Assembly (NCBI RefSeq): GCF_013394595.1
Contig: NZ_CP053348.1
Span: 3,878,501 to 3,942,500 of the forward strand
DNA: 64,000 nucleotides
From: Winogradskyella forsetii
GTDB taxonomy: Bacteria > Bacteroidota > Bacteroidia > Flavobacteriales > Flavobacteriaceae
Direction of reading: 5' to 3'
Part shown: in pieces, positions 53,425 through 62,783 of the stretch
How the letters are laid out: the number at the start of each line of letters is the position of its first letter
Position numbering within the stretch: position 1 is the first letter of the stretch
The notes under the pieces: generated by a model
Seen by the model: only the letters and a program-made list of their open reading frames with translations
Told to the model about the DNA's origin: nothing
The model's database searches: none
Made by a program: the position numbers and the translations under genes

Positions 53425-53508
53425 AACGAAGAAATATTCATCACTCTAAAGATAAAATTATATCTGTTATTTAGTTTATTAATACCATTTAAAATAAAAT
53501 AAATCCTT

Positions 53509-54114
53509 ATGTATGATACCTTAATAATTGGTGGCGGAGCGGCAGGTTTATCTTGTGCTTTAGTCTTGGGTTCAGCAAGAGACAAGGAATTTGCTAGGAA
53601 CAAATCTATTGCTATTATTACGCATCAAAAAACATCACATCTTCAAAATGCTTTATTTAACAATGTTTTGGGATTACAGCCTGGTACTTTGGGTTCTAAT
53701 ATTCTCAAAGAAGGAAAAGCACAACTAGCAAATCTTTATCCTCATATTTTCCAAATTGAAAAAGAAAAGGTAACAAGAATTGCAAAAGCTAGTGAAGGCT
53801 TTATTGTCAACACTAATAAAAATAGTTACCGCTCTAAAATCGTCGTAATTGCCGTTGGATATACAAGTTTAATGACCATAAAAGGGTTAGAAAATTATAT
53901 AGAGCCACATCCAAGAGCTGCAATTGAAAAAGATAGAATTTGGTTGAAAAACACCAATCATCTTATTGAAGAAAATCTATATGTTGCTGGAACGTTAGCA
54001 GGCTGGCGCAGTCAGTTTTCAATGGCTTGCGGCAGCGGATCGCATGTGGCAACGGATATTTTAACGCTTTGGAACGATGGTAAACATACTAAAGTGCACG
54101 ATAAGATTATATAA
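53509..54114 (+). CDS. Minimal thioredoxin-reductase-like FAD protein
   Basis: 201 aa. Dinucleotide-binding start DTLIIGGGAAGLSCALVLG (residues 3-21) and the FAD-closing motif NLYVAGTLAGWRSQFSMACG with SGSHVATDIL near the end match the FAD half of TrxR-type flavoproteins. The usual NAD(P)-binding domain (about 110 residues) and a CxxC redox pair are missing, so it is not thioredoxin reductase. The frame is clean from ATG to stop, so this looks like a true short family rather than a truncation. Partner and substrate unknown. Confidence 0.85.
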   Translation: MYDTLIIGGGAAGLSCALVLGSARDKEFARNKSIAIITHQKTSHLQNALFNNVLGLQPGTLGSNILKEGKAQLANLYPHIFQIEKEKVTRIAKASEGFIVNTNKNSYRSKIVVIAVGYTSLMTIKGLENYIEPHPRAAIEKDRIWLKNTNHLIEENLYVAGTLAGWRSQFSMACGSGSHVATDILTLWNDGKHTKVHDKII

Positions 54115-54117
54115 ATA

Positions 54118-55725
54118 TTACTCTTTGTAACTAGGATACTCAGTACTTAGAAGAATCACCTCCTGTACCATAATATCTTCCTTATTTATAATTTCTTCAA
54201 AGGCATTATCGTCAAATAACTGAAGCGCAAGGGTCGCTTTTATCAGAAGCCTGATCTCATCATTATACGCAACGAAGGTAATGTTGGTGCGTTCTTGTTT
54301 ATTTATATAGTCCTGAAAACGCACAACGATATCATCACTAACTTCAAAATTATTAATGAAATCATATTTAGTGACATTCTCATATACACTCCTATTTTTA
54401 TCCAATTCTTCAAAAACAAAATAACCAAAATGACCTCTTCGTCGAAGGTAATTTATGGTTTCATTGTCAAACAACCGATCGACTGGAACAAAAACATCTG
54501 GAATGATGCCTCCTCCTCCATAGACCACTTTTCCCTTTGGTGTTGTAAATTTTAGCGAATCATCTACCACTATACTTTCTTCATCTGCCAATTCCCCAGT
54601 TCTTAAACGTTTGTAATAATCGTCGTAATAACTGTCGCTGTCACCATTAACATAAGGTCGTTGAATGGAACGACCTGTTGGTGTATAGTACCTGGAAACT
54701 GTAAGCCGGACTGCACTACCATCGCCTAATGCCATTTCGCGCTGTACCAATCCTTTACCATAAGAGCGTCTCCCGACTATAATACCTTTGTCATTATCCT
54801 GAAGCGCGCCTGCAATAACTTCACTTGCTGATGCTGAGTTTTCATTAATGAGAATATAAATTTCGCCCTCTTCAAAATCACCTCGTCTGGTTGCATAAGT
54901 GCGTTCTTCCTTTCCTTTTTTATCTCTAGTAAACAAGATGAGCTTATCATCTTCTAAAAATTCGTCTGCAATTTGCTCTGCAATACCCAAAAATCCGCCA
55001 GGATTATCTCTTAAATCCAAGGCTAATTTTGTCGCCCCAAAATCTTTGAGTTCTTCTAAAGCCTCTTTAAATTCCATAAAAGTAGATTCCGCAAAACGAT
55101 TCATTTTAATGTATCCCAAATCGTCAGTTAACATATAGGCCGCATCTACACTCTTAATGGGAATCTCTTTGCGCTTCACGTCAAACTCCAACAATTCGTC
55201 CTCACCTTTTCTAAAAACGGTCAATTTTACGGTACTATTCTTTTTACCTCTAAGTTTTTTACCTAATAACTCGTTATCAATTTTTCGGCCGTAAAGTGTG
55301 TCTCCATCTGCATATAGTATACGGTCACCACCCATAATTCCTGCACTTTCACTTGGACCACCTTCTGTCGGTTTCACTACGGCAATACTATCTCTATAAG
55401 GATAAAAATTCACACCAATACCCACAAAATTACCTTTCATATTTTCAGTAATTCGCTCTAAATCTTCCTTGGGAATGTAGGAGGAATGTGGATCAAGATT
55501 ATTTAGAATACCGTTAACGGTAACATCCACAATACTATCGGTGTTTACCTCTTCTACGTATTCGTAATCTATATAATCTATTAAACGGTTGAGTTTATCC
55601 TTTTTGCTGTTGGTAGAAAAAAGATTGTCTGAAGTATCTGTAAAGTTCAATCGTCCACCAATAACCACACCTGCTGCAATCGCAATTCCTATAATAAGCG
55701 GTATGTATTTGTTTTTTGTTGCCAT
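54118..55725 (-). CDS. S41-family C-terminal processing protease
   Basis: 535 aa from ATG 55723-55725; an upstream GTG-like extension is less likely. One N-terminal TM/signal anchor (YIPLIIGIAIAAGVVIGG), PDZ domain about 90-180 (NFVGIGVNFYPYRDSIAVVK), then the peptidase core with catalytic Ser in NENSASASEVIAGAL and Lys in SYGKGLVQREM. LRDNPGGFL is the substrate-groove motif. A C-terminal extension of about 150 residues. Periplasmic protein turnover or processing. Upstream gene is dCMP deaminase, same strand, 36 bp away. Confidence 0.95.
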   Translation of the reverse strand: MATKNKYIPLIIGIAIAAGVVIGGRLNFTDTSDNLFSTNSKKDKLNRLIDYIDYEYVEEVNTDSIVDVTVNGILNNLDPHSSYIPKEDLERITENMKGNFVGIGVNFYPYRDSIAVVKPTEGGPSESAGIMGGDRILYADGDTLYGRKIDNELLGKKLRGKKNSTVKLTVFRKGEDELLEFDVKRKEIPIKSVDAAYMLTDDLGYIKMNRFAESTFMEFKEALEELKDFGATKLALDLRDNPGGFLGIAEQIADEFLEDDKLILFTRDKKGKEERTYATRRGDFEEGEIYILINENSASASEVIAGALQDNDKGIIVGRRSYGKGLVQREMALGDGSAVRLTVSRYYTPTGRSIQRPYVNGDSDSYYDDYYKRLRTGELADEESIVVDDSLKFTTPKGKVVYGGGGIIPDVFVPVDRLFDNETINYLRRRGHFGYFVFEELDKNRSVYENVTKYDFINNFEVSDDIVVRFQDYINKQERTNITFVAYNDEIRLLIKATLALQLFDDNAFEEIINKEDIMVQEVILLSTEYPSYKE

Positions 55726-55761
55726 AATATTTCCCATGATCCCGCAGCATCGGGAGGAATC

Positions 55762-56190
55762 TTATTCTATATCTTCAATTAGTTCTAGTTCTATTCCTGC
55801 CTTTGCCAAAAATTGTAATCCAGAATCATCTTTATAACCTTGCTGGTACACCACACGTATTATTCCTGCCTGATGAATCAGTTTACTACATTCCTTGCAT
55901 GGCGACAGTGTAATATATAAGGTCGCCCCTTTACAAGATTGTGTTGAAGATGCCACTTTTAAAATCGCATTGGCTTCGGCATGTAACACATACCATTTGG
56001 TATAGCCTTCGTCATCCTCACAATAATTCTCAAAACCTGTTGGTGTACCGTTGTAGCCATCAGAAATTATCATTCTATCCTTCACAATAAGTGCGCCAAC
56101 TTGTTTGCGTTTGCAATGGGATAATTTTCCCCATTCTTTGGCAATGCGTAAATAAGCTTTATCGTAACGTAGTTGTTTTTTGTCTGGCAT
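55762..56190 (-). CDS. Deoxycytidylate (dCMP) deaminase
   Basis: 142-aa zinc deaminase converting dCMP to dUMP for thymidylate synthesis. HAEANAILK supplies the zinc His and catalytic Glu; PCKECSKLIHQAGI supplies the two cysteines. SDGYNGTPTGFENYCED is typical of dCMP deaminases and separates it from cytidine deaminase. Fits the dNTP theme with nrdBA and dgt but is not linked to them. Confidence 0.94.
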   Translation of the reverse strand: MPDKKQLRYDKAYLRIAKEWGKLSHCKRKQVGALIVKDRMIISDGYNGTPTGFENYCEDDEGYTKWYVLHAEANAILKVASSTQSCKGATLYITLSPCKECSKLIHQAGIIRVVYQQGYKDDSGLQFLAKAGIELELIEDIE

Positions 56191-56286
56191 TAATTCTTAT
56201 TCTAGTACAAGTTTACTTAGTAGTAACGAATATAAACGCTTCGTATTTTATAACCAATTTACTAGCCGTTAAAGTTTTACCAAACT

Positions 56287-56883
56287 TTAGCCATTACTCA
56301 GTAAATCACTTCCTATAATCATCGGGATCACTAAACCGATGACGATGGATGAACATACCAAAGCCCAATCACGACGGGAAACTCTGAAAACCGTTTGGCA
56401 TAGAAAACCAATAAACAAAACGATAAATACAATGATGATTTGAGCTATTTCAATCCCTAGTGCGAACTCGATTAAAAGTTCCAATTTATTTTCAGACTGA
56501 CCAGCAAACATTTTAAATTCCCTTGCAAAACCCAATCCATGTACGAGTCCAAAAAATAAGGTTGTAAAAAATAAGACACCTACTTTATTACTTTGCGTCT
56601 TTCTACTCGCCGTAAACAAATTATAAATAGCCGCCACTAAAATCGTAATTGGAATAAGAAACTCAACCAATTTACTATTGACCTTTACAATACCGTAAGA
56701 CGCTAAAATCAAAGATAATGTATGCCCTAAGGTAAACATGGTAACAAGCAAAAGCACGCGTTTCCATCCTTTAAAAACATAAGGCACAGCTAAAACCATT
56801 AGGAAAAGCACATGGTCGTAGCCGTTGATATCTAAAACATGGTTCATGCCATATTGTACATTAAACCAGAAATTATCTAACAT
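56287..56883 (-). CDS. HupE/UreJ-family membrane protein
   Basis: 198 aa, about six helices. GYDHVLFLMVLAVPYVFKGW (first His-containing helix), FTLGHTLSLILAS and FGLVHGLGFAREF carry the conserved His residues of HupE/UreJ-2 permeases. Family members are linked to nickel or other metal uptake; no hydrogenase or urease gene is in the window, so the substrate is open. Confidence 0.88.
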   Translation of the reverse strand: MLDNFWFNVQYGMNHVLDINGYDHVLFLMVLAVPYVFKGWKRVLLLVTMFTLGHTLSLILASYGIVKVNSKLVEFLIPITILVAAIYNLFTASRKTQSNKVGVLFFTTLFFGLVHGLGFAREFKMFAGQSENKLELLIEFALGIEIAQIIIVFIVLFIGFLCQTVFRVSRRDWALVCSSIVIGLVIPMIIGSDLLSNG

Positions 56884-57022
56884 AATTAATTCATTTGGGA
56901 TGTGTCAAAGTTACAATTAAAAGACCATACGCCTCTGTTAAAATAAAGTGAATAAAATTTGCTTATTACTGATTTCTTTCGGAATATTGTACTTCATAAA
57001 GTTCAAATAACGTATTGAAATG

Positions 57023-57140
57023 TTATCAAGAAAGGCAGAGGGATTAGACCCAATGAAGCCTTAGCAACCCTTAAACTTATTAAGAAGGTGCTAAATTCTA
57101 CGTAATTACCGATTCATTTATCGTGTGATTGGATAGATAA
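57023..57140 (+). promoter_or_regulatory. SAM-I (S-box) riboswitch
   Basis: P1 stem TTATC (57023-57027) / GATAA (57136-57140). The conserved core is AGAGGGATTAGACCCAATGA, then GCCTTAGCAACCC and AAGGTGCTAAATTC, the S-box consensus. It lies about 100 bp upstream of metZ and controls the whole methionine operon: SAM binding should lower expression. No intrinsic terminator follows. GTAATTAC at 57102-57109 inside the aptamer recurs at 57147-57154 outside it; being self-complementary, the two could pair as the alternative fold. Confidence 0.93.
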
Positions 57141-57239
57141 CCCAACGTAATTACACAACAGTAATTCAAATTCTTTTTAGCATTTTACTATAAACCATAT
57201 CCATAAGGATTTGGTATTTTGATTTGTTAAAAAATAAAA

Positions 57240-58409
57240 ATGAACTCAAAACACATAGAAACACAAGCCATACGAACGCAAATTGATCGAACGCAATTCT
57301 TAGAACACTCTAGTCCGTTGTATCTAACTTCAAGTTATGTTTTTGAAGATGCTGAAGATATGCGTGCTTCTTTTGCAGATGAAAAAGAACGCAACATTTA
57401 CAGTAGGTATTCCAATCCAAATACGTCCGAGTTTGTCGAAAAAGTATGTTTAATGGAAGGTGCTGAACGTGGTTATGCCTTTGCCTCTGGGATGTCAGCC
57501 GTGTTTTCAACATTTGCCGCTCTATTGAGTTCGGAAGACCATATCCTATCTTGTCGTAGCATTTTTGGTTCAACTCAAACCTTATTCAATAACATTTTAC
57601 CGAAGTGGAATATTTCTACTAGCTATTTCAAAATTGATGAATTAGACAACATCGAAAGTCTCATTCAGCCCAACACCAAAGTTATTTATGCCGAGAGCCC
57701 CACAAATCCAGCTGTTGATATTTTAGACTTAAAACGGTTAGGAGATTTGGCGAAAAAACATAATATCCTTTTTATTGTGGACAATTGTTTTGCCACACCA
57801 TATTTACAGCAACCTATAAAATTTGGTGCCGATTTGGTCATTCATTCTGCTACTAAATTAATGGACGGCCAAGGACGCGTTTTGGGAGGCGTCACTGTTG
57901 GCTCTGCCAATTTAATCCAGAAAATTTATCTGTTTTCGAGAAATACTGGTCCTGCATTATCACCGTTTAATGCTTGGGTGTTATCTAAAAGTTTGGAAAC
58001 ATTGCCCGTTAGAGTGGATAGGCATTGTGATAGTGCTTTAAAAGTGGCCGAATTTTTAGAGTCTCATGATAACGTGAATTTTGTAAAATATCCATTTTTA
58101 AAATCGCATCCACAATACGAATTAGCCAAACAGCAAATGAAGTTAGGCGGAAGCATTGTGGCTTTTGAAGTTAAAGGTGGTATTGAAGCTGGTCGGAAAT
58201 TTCTAAATTCCATAAAATTGTTATCACTCTCTGCAAATTTAGGCGATACCAGAAGTATAGTGACGCATCCAGCATCTACAACGCACGCTAAATTAAACGA
58301 AGATGTACGTTTAGAAACAGGAATTACTGGTGGATTGATTAGGGTTTCCATCGGATTGGAACATCCTGAGGATATTATAAACGATTTAAAACAAGCCTTA
58401 GAAAACTAA
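57240..58409 (+). CDS. metZ: O-succinylhomoserine (or O-acetylhomoserine) sulfhydrylase
   Basis: 389-aa PLP enzyme of the Cys/Met metabolism family, giving homocysteine by direct sulfhydrylation. SRYSNPNTSEFVEKVCLMEG, FASGMSAVFSTFAALL, YAESPTNPAVDI and the PLP-lysine motif HSATKLMDGQGRVLGG are visible. Context (SAM-I riboswitch, metH and metF downstream) favours homocysteine synthesis over cystathionine cleavage. Acyl donor cannot be settled from sequence by eye. Confidence 0.92.
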   Translation: MNSKHIETQAIRTQIDRTQFLEHSSPLYLTSSYVFEDAEDMRASFADEKERNIYSRYSNPNTSEFVEKVCLMEGAERGYAFASGMSAVFSTFAALLSSEDHILSCRSIFGSTQTLFNNILPKWNISTSYFKIDELDNIESLIQPNTKVIYAESPTNPAVDILDLKRLGDLAKKHNILFIVDNCFATPYLQQPIKFGADLVIHSATKLMDGQGRVLGGVTVGSANLIQKIYLFSRNTGPALSPFNAWVLSKSLETLPVRVDRHCDSALKVAEFLESHDNVNFVKYPFLKSHPQYELAKQQMKLGGSIVAFEVKGGIEAGRKFLNSIKLLSLSANLGDTRSIVTHPASTTHAKLNEDVRLETGITGGLIRVSIGLEHPEDIINDLKQALEN

Positions 58410-58411
58410 CG

Positions 58412-58471
58412 TCCGTTCGAGTGATTTTATTCTCCGAATGCTTTCGGGAGAATAAAATTGTATCGAGAACA
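58412..58471. repeat. Long imperfect palindrome between metZ and metH
   Basis: Core stem ATTTTATTCTC (58424-58434) / GAGAATAAAAT (58448-58458) closes over CGAATGCTTTCG-type inner pairs. The outer arms GTTCGAG and TCGAGAAC extend the symmetry. No T tract. It may be a REP-like dispersed element or an mRNA stability stem. Confidence 0.55.
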
Positions 58472-58481
58472 ATTTATAACT

Positions 58482-59483
58482 ATGAGTAAAATAAAAGAAG
58501 TATTACAAAAACGAATCTTAGTCCTCGATGGCGCTATGGGAACCATGCTTCAGCAATATAATTTCACTGAAGAAGATTTTAGAGGCGAGCGTTTTAAAGA
58601 TTATCCTTCATCCTTAAAAGGAAACAACGATTTATTGTCCTTAACGCAGCCCAAAGCCATTGCAGAAATCCATGCCAAATATTTTGAAGCTGGAGCAGAC
58701 ATCGTGGAAACCAACACCTTTTCTGGTACGACCATCGCCATGGCAGACTACGAAATGGAAGATTTGGTTTACGAATTGAATTTAGAATCTGCCAAAATCG
58801 CTAAACAAGTTGCCGATAAATTCACAAAAGCTAATCCGGAAAAACCACGCTTTGTAGCAGGAAGTATTGGACCCACCAATAAAACCGCGAGTTTATCACC
58901 TGACGTTAACCGACCAGAATACAGAGCAATAACGTTTAACGAATTACGAATGGCCTACAAGCAACAAGTTGAAGCGTTAATTAATGGAGGTGTCGATATG
59001 CTTTTAGTGGAAACCATTTTTGATACCCTCAATGCAAAAGCTGCTTTATTTGCCATTGAAGAAGTTAAGGAAGAGCGTAACATTGATATTCCTATTATGG
59101 TTTCGGGAACCATTACTGATGCTTCAGGTAGAACCTTATCTGGACAAACGGTTGAAGCTTTTTTAACGTCAATTTCGCATATTCCGTTATTAAGTGTTGG
59201 TTTTAATTGCGCACTTGGTGCTCAACAATTGAAACCTTATTTACAACGTTTATCTAACGAAACTGAATTTTTTACCTCAGCACATCCAAATGCAGGTTTA
59301 CCCAATGCATTTGGGGAATACGATGAATCACCAAAACAAATGCAACAGTATATTGAAGACTATTTAAAGGATGGTATCATCAATATCATTGGTGGTTGTT
59401 GTGGCACAAGTCCTGATCATATCAAAGCGATTGCTGATGTGGCGAAAAAATACAAACCGAGAAAAATGGTTATTGGTGTTTAG
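58482..59483 (+). CDS. metH: Homocysteine S-methyltransferase module of split methionine synthase
   Basis: 333 aa from ATG 58482; a TTG at 58458 would start inside the palindrome and is unlikely. It is the homocysteine-binding barrel of MetH: RILVLDGAMGTMLQQYNFTE, TNTFSGTTIAMADY, and zinc ligands Cys in VGFNCALGA and the pair GGCCGTSP near the C-terminus. The folate, B12 and reactivation domains are on the separate downstream gene. A four-helix-bundle gene lies between. Confidence 0.94.
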   Translation: MSKIKEVLQKRILVLDGAMGTMLQQYNFTEEDFRGERFKDYPSSLKGNNDLLSLTQPKAIAEIHAKYFEAGADIVETNTFSGTTIAMADYEMEDLVYELNLESAKIAKQVADKFTKANPEKPRFVAGSIGPTNKTASLSPDVNRPEYRAITFNELRMAYKQQVEALINGGVDMLLVETIFDTLNAKAALFAIEEVKEERNIDIPIMVSGTITDASGRTLSGQTVEAFLTSISHIPLLSVGFNCALGAQQLKPYLQRLSNETEFFTSAHPNAGLPNAFGEYDESPKQMQQYIEDYLKDGIINIIGGCCGTSPDHIKAIADVAKKYKPRKMVIGV

Positions 59484-59531
59484 TTGATAGTTGTTGGTTG
59501 AAATAAACATTAATAAAAAAAATCAATAAAG

Positions 59532-59888
59532 ATGAATTATACAGAATTAGATGTTTGGATAAAATCAAGAGAATTAGTAAAATCAGTTTATTTAATAGGT
59601 AATTTATTTCCTAAAGACGAACTGTTTTCGCTAACCAATCAAGTAAGGCGATGTTCGGTTTCAGTACCATCGAATATTGCAGAAGGCCTTGGACGACAAT
59701 ACAATAAAGAGACAATTCAATTTTTATATATTTCTCGAGGTTCATTATACGAACTAGAAACACAACTTTATTTAGCCTTCGATTTAGATTATATTTCTAA
59801 TAAACAATTAGAAACGATTCTAGAACAAGTTACTTCTTGCAAAAAATTACTCAACGGATTCATAAAATATTTCAAATCGAAAAATTGA
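59532..59888 (+). CDS. Four-helix-bundle protein (IVP/S23 family) inserted between metH halves
   Basis: 118 aa: [60 protein letters not shown]. This is the signature of the family also encoded in intervening sequences of 23S rRNA genes in some bacteria (often annotated four helix bundle protein). Function unknown. It has 48 bp before it and one base after it. Flanking DNA holds related inverted stretches (GATAGTTGTTGGTTG at left, CTATCAACAAACAACAAAC at right), as if it arrived as a cassette. Confidence 0.92.
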   Translation: MNYTELDVWIKSRELVKSVYLIGNLFPKDELFSLTNQVRRCSVSVPSNIAEGLGRQYNKETIQFLYISRGSLYELETQLYLAFDLDYISNKQLETILEQVTSCKKLLNGFIKYFKSKN

Positions 59889-59889
59889 T

Positions 59890-62628
59890 ATGAGTACATC
59901 TATCAACAAACAACAAACAACAAACAACCCTAAGTATTTAACCCTTTCCGGTCTTGAACCTTTAGTGGTAACACCAGAAAGTAATTTTATTAATGTTGGA
60001 GAACGTACTAATGTGACCGGTTCACGTAAGTTTTTACGCTTGATAAAAGAGGAAAAGTATGACGAAGCCTTAGAAGTGGCAAGAGATCAAGTCGATGGCG
60101 GTGCACAGATTCTAGATGTCAATATGGATGAAGGTATGCTCGATGGCGTCCATGCCATGACCACATTCCTAAATCTTATTGCTTCAGAACCAGATATTTC
60201 TCGAATCCCTTTAATGATCGATAGTTCAAAATGGGAAATCATTGAAGCCGGATTGCAAGTCGCACAAGGAAAATGTGTGGTTAATTCCATAAGTTTAAAA
60301 GAAGGCGAAGCCGAATTTAAGCGTCAAGCTAAATTGGTTAAACGCTATGGTGCAGCCGTCATTGTTATGGCTTTTGATGAAGACGGTCAAGCAGATAATT
60401 ACGACAGGCGTATAGAAATCTGCAAACGCTCCTATCATATTTTAGTTAACGAACTCAACTTCCCTCCACAAGATATTATTTTCGATCCCAATATTTTTCC
60501 CGTAGCCACAGGCATGGACGAACATCGTAGAAATGCCATCGACTTTTTTGAAGCTACCAAATGGATTCGCGAGAATTTGCCTTATGCCAACGTTTCAGGT
60601 GGTGTGAGTAATGTGTCGTTTTCTTTTAGAGGCAATAATGTGGTGCGTGAAGCCATGCATTCATCGTTTTTATATCATGCCATAAAAAATGGGATGAACA
60701 TGGGTATTGTAAATCCGACGATGCTTGAAATTTATGACGAAATAGACAAAGATTTATTAGAACTCGTTGAAGATGTGCTATTCGATAGAAACGATGATGC
60801 CACAGAACGCTTATTGGATTTTGCAGAAGAACTTAAGGCAAAAGGTTCAACCTCTACAAGCAAAGATGCGGCAGTGCAGGAATGGCGGAACGAACCTTTA
60901 CAGGATAGAATCACGCATGCCTTAGTGAAAGGTATCGATGCCTTTATCATTGAAGATGTTGAAGAAGCCCGATTAGCTTCAAATAAACCCATTGAAGTCA
61001 TCGAAGGGCACTTAATGATTGGTATGAATGTGGTCGGCGATTTATTCGGCAGTGGAAAAATGTTTTTGCCACAAGTGGTGAAATCTGCTCGTGTGATGAA
61101 AAAAGCCGTTGCCTATTTGCAGCCTTTTATTGAAGCCGAAAAAGATGGGAAACAAGAATTTGCAGGCAGAATTTTAATGGCCACCGTAAAAGGTGATGTT
61201 CACGATATTGGCAAGAACATTGTAAGTGTGGTTTTAGGTTGTAACAATTACGAAATTATTGACCTTGGTGTGATGGTGCCACCAGAAAAAATTATTGAAA
61301 CTGCCATTAAAGAAAAAGTAGATATTATCGGTCTCAGTGGCTTAATTACACCGTCACTCGATGAAATGGTGTATGTTTCTAAAGCCCTTGAAAAGCAAAA
61401 CATAGACATTCCATTGATCATTGGTGGAGCCACCACCTCTAGAGCACATTCGGCTGTGAAGATTGCACCACATTATAGCAATACCGTAGTTCATATTAAC
61501 GATGCCTCAAGAGCTGTAACCGTGGTTGGCGATTTGCTAAAAAAAGATAGTAAAATTTATAAAGAACAGATTCGAGAAGACTATGATGCGTTTAGGGAAC
61601 AATTCTTAAAACGTACCAAGAAAAAAGAATATTTGACGATTGCTGAAGCTCGAAAAAATAAATTCAAAATTGATTGGGATACTTCTGAACTCGTGAAACC
61701 AAAACATTTAGGCATTCAGATTTTAGAAGATTTTGACCTTACCAAACTTGAAGATTTTATCGATTGGTCGCCATTTTTTAGAAGTTGGGATTTACATGGA
61801 AAATATCCTGATATTTTAAACGATGAAGTGGTTGGAGAACAAGCTACAGAATTATTCGCTGACGCCAAAGTATTGTTGAAACGTATTTTCGATGAAAAAT
61901 TGCTAAAAGCGAAAGGTATTTTCGGATTATTTCCTACAAATACTGTAAATGATGATATTGAACTAGACGTATCCGAATGTCATGCTGAGGGTGATTCGGC
62001 ATCTGTAAAAGAAGAAAGGTACAAATTCTTAACCCTTCGTCAGCAATCCAAAAAAGCCCAGGGCAAACCAAACATAGCCTTAGCCGATTTCATTGCACCG
62101 AAAGCAACAGGAAAACAAGATTATATGGGTTGTTTTTGCGTATCCACAGGATTTGGAACCGCAGAATTAGCGTCAAAATTTGAAGCCGATCACGATGATT
62201 ATAATTCCATAATGATTAAAGCATTGGCGGATCGTTTAGCCGAAGCCTTTGCAGAATATTTACACAAAGACGTAAGAACAAAGCACTGGAGTTACGCTAA
62301 AAATGAGAACTTATCTAATGACGATCTCATAAAAGAAAGTTATAAAGGTATCAGGCCAGCACCAGGCTATCCAGCATGTCCGGACCATCTAGAAAAGAAA
62401 ACTATTTGGAAAATTTTAAAGGTTGAAGAAAACATAGGAGTCAAGCTTACTGAGAGTTTAGCGATGTGGCCAGCTGCAAGTGTAAGTGGTTATTATTTTG
62501 GTCATCCTGAAGCCAGATATTTTGGATTGGGAAAAATTAAAGAAGATCAAGTTGCGGATTATGCTAAAAGAAGAGGTATTTCAAATGAAGAGGCGACAAA
62601 ATGGTTGAGTCCTAATATCGCAGACTAG
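59890..62628 (+). CDS. metH: Methionine synthase folate/B12/activation module
   Basis: 912 aa. Pterin-binding barrel (about 20-290: [40 protein letters not shown]), cap domain (about 330-420), B12-binding Rossmann domain with DVHDIGKN (cobalt-ligating His), [14 protein letters not shown] and [14 protein letters not shown], then the SAM-dependent reactivation domain ending in [15 protein letters not shown]. With the upstream barrel protein it makes a full cobalamin-dependent methionine synthase. Its first ~14 residues ([13 protein letters not shown]) are encoded by the CAACAAACAA repeat that flanks the inserted gene. Confidence 0.95.
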   Translation: MSTSINKQQTTNNPKYLTLSGLEPLVVTPESNFINVGERTNVTGSRKFLRLIKEEKYDEALEVARDQVDGGAQILDVNMDEGMLDGVHAMTTFLNLIASEPDISRIPLMIDSSKWEIIEAGLQVAQGKCVVNSISLKEGEAEFKRQAKLVKRYGAAVIVMAFDEDGQADNYDRRIEICKRSYHILVNELNFPPQDIIFDPNIFPVATGMDEHRRNAIDFFEATKWIRENLPYANVSGGVSNVSFSFRGNNVVREAMHSSFLYHAIKNGMNMGIVNPTMLEIYDEIDKDLLELVEDVLFDRNDDATERLLDFAEELKAKGSTSTSKDAAVQEWRNEPLQDRITHALVKGIDAFIIEDVEEARLASNKPIEVIEGHLMIGMNVVGDLFGSGKMFLPQVVKSARVMKKAVAYLQPFIEAEKDGKQEFAGRILMATVKGDVHDIGKNIVSVVLGCNNYEIIDLGVMVPPEKIIETAIKEKVDIIGLSGLITPSLDEMVYVSKALEKQNIDIPLIIGGATTSRAHSAVKIAPHYSNTVVHINDASRAVTVVGDLLKKDSKIYKEQIREDYDAFREQFLKRTKKKEYLTIAEARKNKFKIDWDTSELVKPKHLGIQILEDFDLTKLEDFIDWSPFFRSWDLHGKYPDILNDEVVGEQATELFADAKVLLKRIFDEKLLKAKGIFGLFPTNTVNDDIELDVSECHAEGDSASVKEERYKFLTLRQQSKKAQGKPNIALADFIAPKATGKQDYMGCFCVSTGFGTAELASKFEADHDDYNSIMIKALADRLAEAFAEYLHKDVRTKHWSYAKNENLSNDDLIKESYKGIRPAPGYPACPDHLEKKTIWKILKVEENIGVKLTESLAMWPAASVSGYYFGHPEARYFGLGKIKEDQVADYAKRRGISNEEATKWLSPNIAD

Positions 62629-62710
62629 TGCGTTAGCGATTGCAGTGGCATCCTTTTTAGAGGCACGAGAAAAAGATATAACGGAAAGCGCGACCCTTGT
62701 GGTAACGCCA
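62629..62710 (+). ncRNA. Candidate structured RNA element resembling flavo-1
   Basis: Begins at the metH stop codon. Closing stem GCGTTA (62630-62635) / TAACGC (62703-62708) and inner stem ATC-TTTTT (62650-62658) / AAAAA-GAT (62670-62677), with conserved-looking single strands AACGGAAAGC and GCGACCC. The sequence matches my memory of a recurrent flavobacterial intergenic element, probably the flavo-1 motif. It lies between metH and metF. Confidence 0.55.
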
Positions 62711-62727
62711 AAATAAATAAAAAAATG

Positions 62728-62776
62728 TCCCTTTTGAAGTTAAAGGGAGTTTTAAAGAGATACCCACTTGCGTGGG
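62728..62776 (+). promoter_or_regulatory. Two hairpins upstream of metF
   Basis: TCCCTTT (62728-62734) / AAAGGGA (62742-62748) is perfect over 7 bp. CCCAC (62763-62767) / GTGGG (62772-62776) is perfect over 5 bp and ends 7 bp before the metF ATG. No T tract. They may tune translation or mark mRNA processing within the operon. Confidence 0.4.
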
Positions 62777-62783
62777 CAATATT

